A stretch of 64,000 nt of DNA from contig CM060915.1 in NCBI GenBank assembly GCA_030737875.1, positions 572,926,577-572,990,576 on the forward strand, given 5' to 3'. Positions 47,998 through 58,713 of this stretch are shown here, piece by piece (within the stretch, counting starts at the first letter, position 1; each line of letters begins with the position of its first letter). Both the position numbers and the translations under genes were made by a program. The DNA is from Allium sativum. Its lineage: Eukaryota; Streptophyta; Magnoliopsida; Asparagales; Amaryllidaceae. The notes under the pieces were generated by a model. The model did no database searches. It was not told the origin of the DNA and saw only the letters and a program-made list of their open reading frames with translations.

Positions 47998-50630
47998 ATA
48001 CAACTGTGAGTGGTTTTATAAACTTTGTTAGACCACTCGATCCTATAAATTGTTAGGTGCCGGAGAAGGCCGAGGAGCTGCTTTGTGAAAGAGAAATTGG
48101 ATTCAAACAACTTCATATCATTGAATCATTTTCAATTCCTTAGCCAAACCTGCTGAGTTAGAGATTTATTTACTCACGTCAATTTCAGGTATAACCTCTA
48201 AACTCATCTTTGTAAATTTTTTTGTTTTCCCTCCTTCTATCTCTTCTATTTATTTTCTTTGTCTGTTCGATTTGTCACAGTCATATCATTGTAATTTTTC
48301 TTATGCTTCGTTAACTTCCAATTGTAGAACTCATATTTTTTTTTTTGGAAATTTGCTTCATTTGTATAAAACTCTAATGTTTAATAATTTCCAGATCTTG
48401 AATTCAAATTTGTAAATATTTCTGCAATTGTTTTGAAGTTTATTTTTTGATTGTTGAATTTCTAACAGTGCTGAAGCATTCATATCATATCTTGAACACT
48501 GTTAATTTAAATTCTAAATTTTTGAAAATCTGAAAATTAAATGGAATTTCACACACCTTTGCTGTTTTGAGTTTATTCTAATTCATTTTAGAAAAGCTTG
48601 AAATAATATACTCATTACAGCACTCTGCTATTATCAGTTGTGATAATTTCATTATTTTTCAGATTGGCTTGGATATTTTGAATTGTACTGAATTTCTGTG
48701 ATACATCTAGAAAGTCACCTTATATTCATGATCATTATTGTTGAAATTTATTTGTTTGAGATCATCAGAAATTCTTGATATTCTGAACATCACATGCCTC
48801 TAAATTTAAAATTATCAATCTCGTGTGACTGATTCATTATATCTCAAAACATGACATTGATTCAAGTGATTTCAAATAAATTATTTTTTAATTTTCTGGA
48901 TCATGAATATCTCTTATATTTGAGGTAAATGATCTGAAATTACTCATGTGCTTGTCAGAAATTGTTTTTGAAAAATTCCTTGAAAAATTTGGGTCTTGAA
49001 ATTTATTGGTATTTCATGGTTATTTGATTTGAATATCTGTTTGTTTGAAATCATTTGAAATTATTGATTTACTGAATCACACACATATCTTGAATGTGAA
49101 ACTAATAATTTGGTGTGATCGATTCATTGAATCTAGAGTTTTTCATATTCCTCAAATGATTTCAAATAAACAGTATTTCTAATCTTGGATCATGAATGAT
49201 CTTATGTGACCATCCTCTGACAAGTCTGATGTGATATTATTTTCTGTGCTGCTCTGATACTGTTTCAAATAATTTCTAGTTCTTATCTGCAGCTTTGAAA
49301 AATGTGCAAATTTGTAATTCTGTCTGTTTGGGCTTTGTAATTAAAATTTGTTAATAGAGACACCAAGTGGTATCAGAAGCGCTGAATTTTAATGTATTTT
49401 TTTTCTTATCCCTCTTGCTTTGTATAGCTCTTCGTATTCCTCTTGTAATTGATTTTCAATTTTAAACTTGTTTATTGATTATTCATTCAGAAATTGAAAT
49501 CAATATCCAAAATTAACTGTATTTATAATTCATCAAAAATTATTATCAGATTTTGAAATTGTGATGAATTGTGACTACAGTATATTTCACAACAAGAGGA
49601 GATTTTATTAATATTTTCATGATGATTGAACATTTATTATAATATCTTTGAATTAGCGATTATTTCACGATCATCGTCTTTATCTTCCATCATTCTACCA
49701 TCCATCATGACTTTAAATTAATGTGGAGAGTTAATATTATTTTTTAAAAAAAATCATCTTGAATAAACAGTGAAAATATTTGTGATGGAATTGTGGCTAT
49801 GTTATTATTCAGAATTAGTGATAATTGAAAATTTTCAATGATCCCAGTACAGTCGAGCATATTTCATAATATAATTAATTTAGAAATTTATTTCACAGTC
49901 CATTTCTGTACCTACCACATTTCTATCATTCATATTGGTTGTTTATACCGAGGAGTTTTTGTATTTAAAGCTGAAAACGATAGAAATATAATTATTACAT
50001 AAGTGTGTCTCTAACCTCATTTAAAAATCCAAGCTCCGGTCATGCATGGTTATGAGACAACTTATAATTTAAGTTGCGACTGATGTCATTTAAAAATCCA
50101 AGCTCTGGTTATGCGTGGTCAGTGTGTTCTTAATTAAAAAAAAAAGAAAAAAAAAGAAAGAAAAATATGCTATAAATAGAAATTAATTTGAAATTCTCCT
50201 TGGTGCACAAAAGCCAGCCTATCAATCCATCTTCCTAATATGTGAAATGTGTTGATATTTTATGACGTATTATGATTTGTTGATTGATAGTTATTGGGTT
50301 TTGAGATTATACGATGTTGTCACTTAAATTGAATTATTAATTATAGTCCAAATCCATCACTGTTTTTTGAGCTTTATTTTTATTAAAAAAAATCTTTTAA
50401 AAATAATTGGAAATCATTGTGTTTTGAAACTCTCTCCATTACTATAAAATTCATCGTAAATGTATCATTCTCTACAATGTAAAATATGCCACTAGTTCTC
50501 AGTTTATTATGATTTTTATTTGGCTGATTGAGATTTATTATAACCGTTATTCCTCTTATGCTGAAATTATAATTTTTAGTCACTTTTTCATCTATATTTT
50601 AATTTCTATATCCTTTTGATGATAACAAAA
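47998..50630 (+). other. Non-coding spacer replacing pol in element D
   Basis: AT-rich, no protease, integrase or RT motif on either strand. It contains a diverged direct duplication (about 48720-48960 against 49020-49250, sharing GTGTGA.(C/T)GATTCATT and TGATTTCAAATAAA), a pair of repeats with CATTTAAAAATCCAAGCTC (about 50018 and 50088), and a second primer-site-like TGGTATCAGAAGC at 49378. Confidence 0.7.
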
Positions 50631-50855
50631 GGGGGAGAATGGGTTGATTTTGATTTATGAGTGAATATTTTATAAATATTTTTTAATTCTGAAAATTCAA
50701 AATTATTCATTTCATTCCACTCATGCACGGTTATAGGGGGAGTCTCTGTTGTAGGGGGAGCTTTCAAATAGGGGGAGTAATATATATTTCATTTTATTTC
50801 AAACACATGTGTGCTCAAAATCTTATATTTGTTTGTCATCATCAAAAGGGGGAGA
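50631..50855 (+). other. Polypurine tract of D with four upstream copies of GGGGGAG
   Basis: The functional tract is AAAAGGGGGAGAT at 50844-50855, directly before the LTR. GGGGGAG also occurs at about 50631, 50736, 50754 and 50771. Confidence 0.8.
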
Positions 50856-50856
50856 T

Positions 50857-51025
50857 TGTTGTATATAACAGTGTTGTATACACAATTATATGATTTTTGT
50901 TTGATGATAACAACCAAATATTTATTATTTGAGTATATAACAGTGTTGTATACACAATTATATGATTTTTGTTTGATGATAACAACCAAATATTTATTAT
51001 TTGAAATGTGTTTGTTCCTGTGCTG

Positions 51026-51059
<34 letters not shown>

Positions 51060-54000
51060 CAAAGACAGGAATATAATATTTATATTTAAATAGAATACGA
51101 CTGTACAGACATTCATGTATTCATACAGTATTTTATTTAAATTGAATATTATATTTCAACATTCAAACGGTACAGCTATTTAATACTCCACTATTTAAAT
51201 ACATTCACATAATATTTGTACTTGTAAATTGACTGGATAAAATAGACAAGTTTATTTGACAACAATAAAATAATATTTTATTTCAAACGAATTTGTTTAT
51301 TACAAATAACAGTACAATTCATATATATATATATATATATAGCTCCTCACTGCAACACTCATACATTCACGCAGTTTACATTTCAGTATACAGATATTTT
51401 TTATTATTGACACATTCATACAGACTTCTATACTTTCACCAACACTGTCTCTTCTTTCTTCTGTCTTCATTCTTCTGTTTTTACAGCATCTTCACTGTCA
51501 GTCCAGTCATCCACACCTGTCATATACAGAAACACACATACAGTACACTGCAATAGAAATAAAAACTGAATACATGCAGATTTGAATTTTATTTTTGAAA
51601 TTTTATTTGCCTCAGTTTTCTGGTGTGTTTCTCATCATTTTTCATGACCTGATCTGATTCATTTGTGTCTAGGCAGGCAGTTTGTATATGTACAGGGACA
51701 GAAGATTTTCTGATGGCTGCAAATACACACGTGTATAGATATACATGTGTGCACTGCCACGCCAATCAGAAAATAGCAGTGTGCAACTGAGGAGTAGCCA
51801 CGTGGACCTTCTCGACTCAGTGCACAGCTCACAGTCAAGCCAACAATGAAAAATTCAAAGATCAAATCATGAAAATGCAATGTAATTCTTATACACACAC
51901 ACACATATATATATGAATATATGTATATACATAATCTGAAGCAGCATAAAATCAAGACAATAGTGTCAAGACAGTACAAAAGTCCACACAGCAATCATGG
52001 CTCAAGAACAATGCAGTCAAGAGCATGAGCAAATGTATATATACAGTGGCACAAGTGGCAAGTCAAACCAAGTCAAGCATAAACATGTTCAGTTTTTTTT
52101 TTTAACAACAGCAAAAACAGAAAGTGGTCGAGCACAATGGAGACAAAGTTCAAGTGAACTACCCAAATGGCCGAGCCTGTAGCATGCAAAAGTTTCAGTA
52201 GCATGGAAGCAACACAAGACAGAACACACAAGTATCAAGTGCAGCATGGTCGAATAGAAATGGAACAGCCCAAATACATGTGCACAAGTAAATGCATGGA
52301 TGGTGGTGTACATACATGAGATCAGATGACTCAAGTGTAGTATGGAACTAAAGTAGTAATCACAACAGCATGATCAAACCCAAAGGAACACACAGCAATG
52401 TCAAGTCCAAAGTAACTCAAGAAGTCAATACAGCAAGTGTAATATGGTGGGACAAATATCAACTCAGCAAGTTTTTAAACAGTGTCAAGGTAGTTTCAAT
52501 TGTGCAAACTCAATGAAATGCAAACAGATTAGTTCAGCTCAAAGTACACAAGTCCATGGTGGAGACAAGTGCCAAAAGAAATGGCATGAATGGTTCTTGT
52601 CTACACAGATGTGAACATATACAAGTAACAAAGTACAACACAAAAGACATGAAGCATGTACAAGAGGTGATAAAGCCCAAATGTGTGTGAATGCATGTTC
52701 TAAAAGTAGAATGGTTTTAAACTAAACATTTCCAGAATTGGAAAAAAATTAAATTGAACTTTCTTTAATGTTTCCTGCATTCAAGGATTTTATTTAAGGG
52801 CCAGGAAAATCAACTGAATGACTTCCTAAAATCACAGTTTGGTAAATTCAAAAATTATCCTTTTTAAATTGGTCTGAAAATGATTTTCAGAAAATTGTCA
52901 GCCAATATTTCTTTCCAGTATTCGAATGGGATTATATGGCAAAAATATGTCATTAGAGCAAATGTTTGGAAAGCAATTCAATCATGCATGGAACAGTGAG
53001 AAATATGGGTAATGCTTGATTTAACTATATATGGAATGGTGATTAACAAACAATGCAAAACTCGGCAAGTTTTATCCCACATGTTTCCTGTTTTTACATG
53101 AGCATATATGGCAAAAGTTTGTTTCAGGAAATCAGCATTAAGGTCTCTCAATTGTTTCCAGTATTTCACAATTGTTTCCATCCAACAAATAATCAGGGAA
53201 AGTCGAAAATTCAAAGCTCAGGCAATCAAAACAGAGAAATCACTGTCGAATTAATTTCATAAAATCACATCGCAAGGGGCCAAAAATTTCCAAAGATCGC
53301 TCAGCATTCACGGCATGATTTTAATCAAGGGACCACAAATTTATTCAAGGAAACATATTCCAGAATTAATATATTCATCAAGGCCAAAATTCAAATCGAG
53401 TGCTATCAGAAAAAGGAAAAGCAATAAATCAACACAAAATCATCCCAGGTCATTAACATGAAATCAGAGCTCAATCATATGGTTTCTATACCCTATATCT
53501 AACACCATTTCATCACTGGCAGAGAGAAATCGAAATAAAAAAAATCAATTAAAAAGAATTCAAGAGAAAATTGAATAACTCACAAATCGTTTAGGGTTTC
53601 GATCGCCAGGCAGAGAGACACAAATCGAACGATGAAGGAACATCAATTTCAAGCACCATAATTTAATTCCAGAGCCTAATTTCATCAAATAAGCAATTGT
53701 GTTTCGATTTAGAGGATCTCAGAGAAACCCTAGGGATTTCCCAAAGCCGCCGCCATGTTTATCAAAGGAAAGTGATCGGATAATCAAATGAACAAAGGGG
53801 TGGAACCATTTCTTAAGTGGCCGGCGCATTTTCTAAGGGGATGACCACTTAGTTTATATCCTAGGGTTTTTCTAGTTTATTCTTGTTTTTTTTTTTTAAT
53901 TTGTGTTTTCTTTTTTGTGTTGTTTTAATTTGTTTTGTAAACGTCACATCAGTTCTAGAGTCTATATAATCTAGGAATTCAGTCAGGGTGTTGGCCGACA

Positions 54001-54362
54001 GTTGACAGAGTCTGTAAAATCTGGGTTACGTGTTACGGGTCTGTAATACGGGAAAATTTGATTGAGGGGATATCGACCAGTCTAGGGTCTTGAGCGTAGG
54101 GTTAGAATAGGAGCAGGGTTTGCAAGTGTACATGGTCGTGTATGCAGGATCTGTTCTGTCACCTAGTAGAAACCTTAGAAATGCAGCAGTAGGCAGGGTT
54201 TTGCCGAAGCTGGGTATATCTGTGTGTGATTTATTTTCTGTATTTCTGTTTCTGCTATATTCTATGATCTGTGTATTATTATCTATCTCGTTAGATTTAT
54301 AATTCAGTTAAAAACTGTGATAAACCCTATTCACCCCCTCTAGGGTTAATCTAGATCTAACA
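50857..54362 (+). mobile_element. Element D, 3' LTR
   Basis: 3506 bp. Its first 150 bp hold a 72-bp tandem duplication (units from about 50862 and 50934, each starting GTATATAACAGTGTTGTATA) that the 5' LTR has once, while a TA run is shorter. LTR divergence and this private duplication show D is older than C. Confidence 0.93.
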
Positions 54363-54367
54363 GTATT

Positions 54368-56379
54368 GACGGCAATACTCTTTCCTTTTTGTTGGGAAGT
54401 GCGTTTGGAGGCAGGCTGGTTCTGATTTGGAACATGTCCTCCTTGCCCCCAATGGGGGTGAATTTGTACTCGTCCAGCTTTCCCGCACAAAGAAGCTTTT
54501 CAACGACATCTCTTAGGTGGCGACACTCGTTTGTGGAGTGGCTATAAGTTTCGTGAAATAAATAAAACTTTATGGTCTCATGTTCTTTTGCTGTCGAATC
54601 CATGGGAGGAGGTTTCTTGTATTGCACAACATTAAAAATATCCAAGCAGTTGTTTTCCAGAGTGTCTCTAAGCGGCATGTAATTCTCAAAAGTTTGGAAT
54701 CGAGGCCTTTTTCTAGAATAATTCCCACGATTCCTATTTCTTCTGCCACTTCCATCTAGTTACTATTTCCTTCATTTTTATTACCGACATTTACTTCGAC
54801 CCTTCTCACGCTGTCTCTGGATTGCTTAATAGCAACATTACTTTGAATATCTTCCCTGAGATCTCCGTCAGGCTTTCTCTTTCTGTTAGCATACACTTCC
54901 TCTCATCGTAGGCGAATGTTTGCTTTTTCATACAACAGTTCCCGAGTCAACGGTAGTTTTCCAGCTAAATATCCCCCGAACTCTGTATCCTTATCAACCC
55001 CATCTATTAGTGCCACTAAGATGGTCGGCTCATGTGGGTCGCTTACCTTAGTAATTGCTAAGTTAAAGCGATCCAAATATGACTTTAACGATTCACCAGG
55101 AGCATTCTTGATCTCGGATAATTCAATGACACTTTTGGACTTTCGTGCATGGAGTTGAAATTGGTTCATGAAGCTCTTGCCTAGCTCTTTGACATTATAA
55201 ATTGATCAAGGGGGGAGTCGAATGAACCACATAAATGCGATGTTCTTCAAATAAATGGGAAAAGCCTTGCATTTTACAGCGTCGGGGGCTGTTGCAACAT
55301 TCATGTACCACGAATACCTCATCAAATGTTGCCTTGGATCTGTTCTTCCTCCATATCGATCCATTTGGGGTAAATTAAATCATCGTGGGAATTAAAAATC
55401 CAGGATATCATCAGTGAAAGGGGTAACTATGCTCATTGCCCCAATCTTCGTTGGTGTAGTGTCTGCTGCCAGCCATAATCTGGCGCACCAACGCTTCCAC
55501 CTCAACATTGGTCAATGATGGCTCGGGATCTGCATGTATGGTTCTCCTGATATGTCCAGTCCCTACATCATGCAATGCTCTTCGGTTTTTGGTAGCAGCT
55601 GAACTTCCTGTCCTCTATGATTTCGGTTATTCACAGGACGAAGAGGTTGAAGGTGCTGTCCTTGAGTAGGATTAGTGATGTTGGGATCTCCAGGAAGGAC
55701 ATGAGATCCCTGCATTGGTAACAACATTAGTTCCCTCAGGTTCGGGTCATTAGGTCCCAAGACACGAGCAACGTCTTCGTGGAATCCCAGCGATCCAAAT
55801 GTCATTTCTTCAAAATTCTCGGGTCTCTCATACGGCCTCCTCTAGCATGGAAGACCTTCCTCCAAAGAGGATGAATAATCTGCAGCAAGATGATGAGTTG
55901 GAGAGGGTGTACTTTGTCTACGAAGCACGTCTATCTCCCTACTCATAACTTTCATGTTTTCTCGTATAAGGATGCTTTCACGTCTCTAGATTTCTAAAGC
56001 ATCATTAGTTCTATCTAATATGTTGAGAAGATGCGAGAAATCCGTGTGCGTTATGGGTGTAGAAGCAGTAGGCTGATTACTAGTTATCGTGGCTAGCATT
56101 ACAACATCCGCAATGGCTCAAGTAGAAGTACTAGCCTTAACTATAGCCGGTTCGGGTCAAAGTTGCACTATTAGTTCGGGTCGGGGGAGCACTACTAGTG
56201 GCATTCAGTTCCTTGGTTCGGTTCGAGGTTCTCACCTCGGTTCAGTTGGGTGATCCTCCTTTAGATCAATTCGGTCCTGAACCGTGCCCCCGTGATCTGG
56301 TGAAACCTATCGCCCATAGATCTTTACCCACCTCATTTTCCTGAGAAACCTGCATTTCCTTTCCTTTTCCTTTAGTCAT
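54368..56379 (-). pseudogene. Element B gag, broken
   Basis: The ATG at 56379 opens a basic start (MTKGKGKEMQ). Conserved capsid blocks follow in several frames: RYGGRTDPRQHLMRYSWYMN near 55330, then the frame 55169-54903 with NQFQLHARKSKSVIELSEIK and GESLKSYLDRFNLAI (the retrotransposon gag motif), and near the end HSTNECRHLRDVVEKLL (about 54530-54480), the CRxLKxxIExLI motif of Tat gags. Many stops. D has inserted just downstream, between gag and protease. Confidence 0.82.
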
Positions 56380-56502
56380 GTAGTTTGATTCTCTTGAGAT
56401 TAACCAAAAAACTTTAGAAATACTGAGAAAGCAGACTAACTTCTTCAGACTTGAGAATCCAATTAGCAGAACGATAGTCCAAAATGCTGAGAATTCAAAG
56501 TT

Positions 56503-56521
56503 CTCAGTGAAAGCACCAAAA
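56503..56521 (-). other. Primer binding site of element B
   Basis: Read on the minus strand, TTTTGGTGCTTTCACTGAG follows the LTR end. It begins with TGGTG, as expected for pairing to a tRNA CCA end, and differs from the tRNA-Met site used by A, C and D. The tRNA was not identified. Confidence 0.7.
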
Positions 56522-57224
56522 TGTTAGACCAAAAAGTGGTTCTAACACCGAATTAGAAGATAATTCTAAAGAGAATTAAATAAAAAGCAACAAGAACACA
56601 AGATTTTTAGTGGTTCGGCATTAATGAGCCTACGTCCACTTTATACTTCAATATTTGATGAACTAAATACAAATACAATGATGGTATCCACTCAATTCTC
56701 ACAAATACAATCAACAATCACTCTAAATTCGTAAGATTATACTCAAGGAATCCGGGTTCATTCTGAGATAACAGGGGAAAGATTTGTTGGTGATGGAGTT
56801 AGAGTGGAAAAATGGACAAAAGATTGCCCAAAATGGTGCTTGGTGGTCTATTTATGGGCCGAAATTTCATTCGGTTCAGGTGCCACGTGTGGTCCATCCC
56901 ATGAACTTCGGAATTGGGAGCTATGAGATAATGACAACACATCAAGAACTGGGTACATGGATGGTAACCTTTCCGTATTTGTAAGAACACGATGTGTAAC
57001 AGTTGCAGTTTCAAGTGTCGATATGGATCGGACATCAGTGGATCGAACCGACCCGGAAGCAACATCTAGAGTTGGCCTTCTGGATCACATGTGTATAAGG
57101 GAGGGGGTTCGGTTTGAGGGCTCCGAACTAATCCGGAAGCCTTCCTGATGTACTCCTTGTCCTTAAATACATTTATTGAATAATTCCTTAGCTTTGTGTA
57201 GCCTAACCGCAAAGTAGGCTAACA
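56522..57224 (-). mobile_element. Element B, 5' LTR (right copy)
   Basis: 703 bp, partner of 21977-22678. Followed by the duplicated target ATAAC (57225-57229). Confidence 0.9.
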
Positions 57225-57229
57225 ATAAC

Positions 57230-57487
57230 AGTTACCAGTCGAGCATCGTGGTGGCATCATACGAGGCGTTGTATGGAAGGCCGTGTAATTCTACGGCTTG
57301 TTGGTTAGAGACTGGAGATAAGTCGATACTTGGGTTAGAGAAGATCAGAGAGACGCTGGAATGTATCGAGATTATTCGGCAAGGAACAAAGGCAACCCAA
57401 GACCATCAGAAGAGTTTTGCTGACATGCATCGAAAGGATTTGGAATTCGACGTTGGAGATATGTCGAATGTACATAATGTAGATTAG
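57230..57487 (+). pseudogene. Element A integrase, C-terminal part after element B
   Basis: The frame cut at 21976 resumes with the conserved SYQSSIVVASYEALYGRPC, continues through a CWLETGDKS segment and the helix before the C-terminal domain, and ends at RKDLEFDVGD. There the family normally continues with VFLKV and a chromodomain, but the sequence switches to LTR. Pol is therefore truncated by a deletion whose junction is at about 57470-57490. Confidence 0.85.
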
Positions 57488-58013
57488 TTGATTATTTACC
57501 CATTCTCATATACTTTATTGATGAAGTTTGTCAGTTGTTTTATCGCTCACTAAGACTGTTGTCTGACTCAAGGTTTTATGTTTCCTCTTATTACCTCGGG
57601 TTGTTCATCCGGTTGTGGATGGGCAGACTGAGTAACAGTTGGCAGGTATTGCTTTAGTGAGGATGATGATGCTGATCGATGACGAGCAGGAGGCTTACGT
57701 ACCAGTTTTATTACTATTTAGTATTTGTTTCCGTTGTTTGCTATTTCTATGAGTGTTGTAGTGAGGCAAATTGTACAAACACTATTTTTGTGATCCACGT
57801 GTATGGAAAATACTTTCTAGTTGTCATGAAAGTTTAGTGTTTTTCTGCTTCGCTATCACTACCTGTTGTATATGTTATATTATATTTTATCCTTGTGCTA
57901 TGAGTTTACGACAGGTTTCGTTTATCTTCCATACCTTGATGATCGTCCATAGCTTCCTGGCACACTTTTCAGCGCATTATTCCTCTTGTTTAGTGTAGGG
58001 TTTATGGATGGTC
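57488..58013 (+). mobile_element. Element A, truncated 3' LTR
   Basis: About 57490-58013 aligns with 17558 to about 18080 of the 5' LTR, including CTCATATACTTTATTGATGA and GACTGTTGTCTGACTCAAGG. More than 2 kb of the LTR's 5' part is missing, deleted together with the end of pol. The exact right end is blurred. Confidence 0.75.
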
Positions 58014-58015
58014 AT

Positions 58016-58713
58016 CACACCAGTCATGCTTAAACACACTCAAATTGCTCCACTTTCCCTCAAAGAACCGGTGTTGGGAAAGCTTCCAGAAAGTACTGAG
58101 AAGGCAAGATAGTGGCCCTCCTCTTTAACCTAAAAAGATATTGGATGTCCTTCTAGTGGGCTCTAGCTGTAGGTACTCATTGAAGAGAACACACGTACCT
58201 AAGAGGGAAGCATACACATTTAGGTGAAGCTACGAAGGCGCTAGGCGAAAATAATGCAGTATGTCCCAGATGAAATTGTTAGCCGGGGGCACGTACCCGG
58301 TAGTGCACGCCTGGTTGCTCTAGACAGCGAACCCTTCAGGGGGCGCATGAGCCCTATTGCCTTTTTCGGGCACATAAACATCTTCCTTGGGGATACCGAA
58401 CCGCATCTCCATATGCCTCACCGTAGTTTCATCCATGTGTGATGGCACCGAATCCGGAAGATTCTCAACTATAACTGTGCCAACTATCATGTCCGCCGCC
58501 ACCAGAGTGCTTTCCTTCGTAATATCTACATGCTCTTCCTCAACGGGTATTTCCTTGGGAACTCTAGGTAATCCTTGCCCCGTTGGCCCAACTGAGTGCT
58601 CAACCGATGATTGCGGTCCTTTTGACTGTGCCCCTGATCGGGCGCTTTGGGCGAGCCCAGTGGCTTAGAAGGAGTAGACTCTCCAGATGTCTCAAGCTTG
58701 TTGTCCTCCGTGA
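58016..58713 (-). pseudogene. Second remnant of the 'putative gypsy type transposon' ORF family
   Basis: Minus-strand pieces match the family of the antisense ORF in B (PF04195-like): a linker VEHSVGPTGQGLPRVPKEIP, then ETTVRHMEMRFGIPKEDVYV, APPEGFAV before a stop, GYVPPANNFIWDILHYFRLA and LLGTCVLFNEYLQLEPTR; near 58040 traces of the RFFEGKW motif. It abuts element A on one side and the inverted-repeat transposon (58714) on the other. It shows A landed in or next to an older Tat-type element or related gene. Stops and at least two frame changes. Confidence 0.65.

Larger units (their letters stand above)
43053..54362 (+). mobile_element. Element D: SIRE/Maximus-like Ty1/copia element lacking pol
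   Basis: 11.3 kb, LTRs of about 3.5 kb (TGTTG...CAACA/TAACA), primer site, a gag remnant, about 2.6 kb of non-coding DNA where pol should be, and a GGGGGAG-type polypurine tract. Long LTRs, a coiled-coil-rich gag and the tract CATCATCAAAAGGGGGAGAT are characteristic of the SIRE/Maximus lineage. Without protease, integrase, RT or RNase H it is non-autonomous. It sits between gag and protease of B. Confidence 0.88.
21977..57224 (-). mobile_element. Element B: Tat-type Ty3/gypsy element, itself split by C and D
   Basis: Minus-strand element with 0.7-kb LTRs (TGTTA...TAACA), a primer site at the high-coordinate LTR, a polypurine tract at the low-coordinate LTR, and the order gag, protease, RT, RNase H, second RNase H, integrase, then a large ORF on the opposite strand. 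The second (archaeal-type) RNase H and an antisense extra ORF before the 3' LTR are established marks of the Tat lineage. Without C and D it would be about 13.5 kb, a normal size for that lineage. The coding region has many stops. Confidence 0.88.
15294..58013 (+). mobile_element. Element A: decayed Ty3/gypsy element, split by element B
   Basis: A plus-strand element in the order LTR, tRNA-Met-type primer site, gag, protease, RT, RNase H, integrase. It is interrupted inside integrase at 21976/57225 by element B and resumes to 57487. Domain order (RT before integrase) makes it Ty3/gypsy, and the gag and RT sequence resembles chromoviruses, perhaps Tekay-like. The 3' part of pol and most of the 3' LTR are deleted, so no chromodomain was seen. 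Many stops and frameshifts show it is long dead. A possible weak duplication, ATCAT (15289-15293) against ATCAC (58014-58018), would set the outer limits; the right limit is uncertain by tens of bases. Confidence 0.8.
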
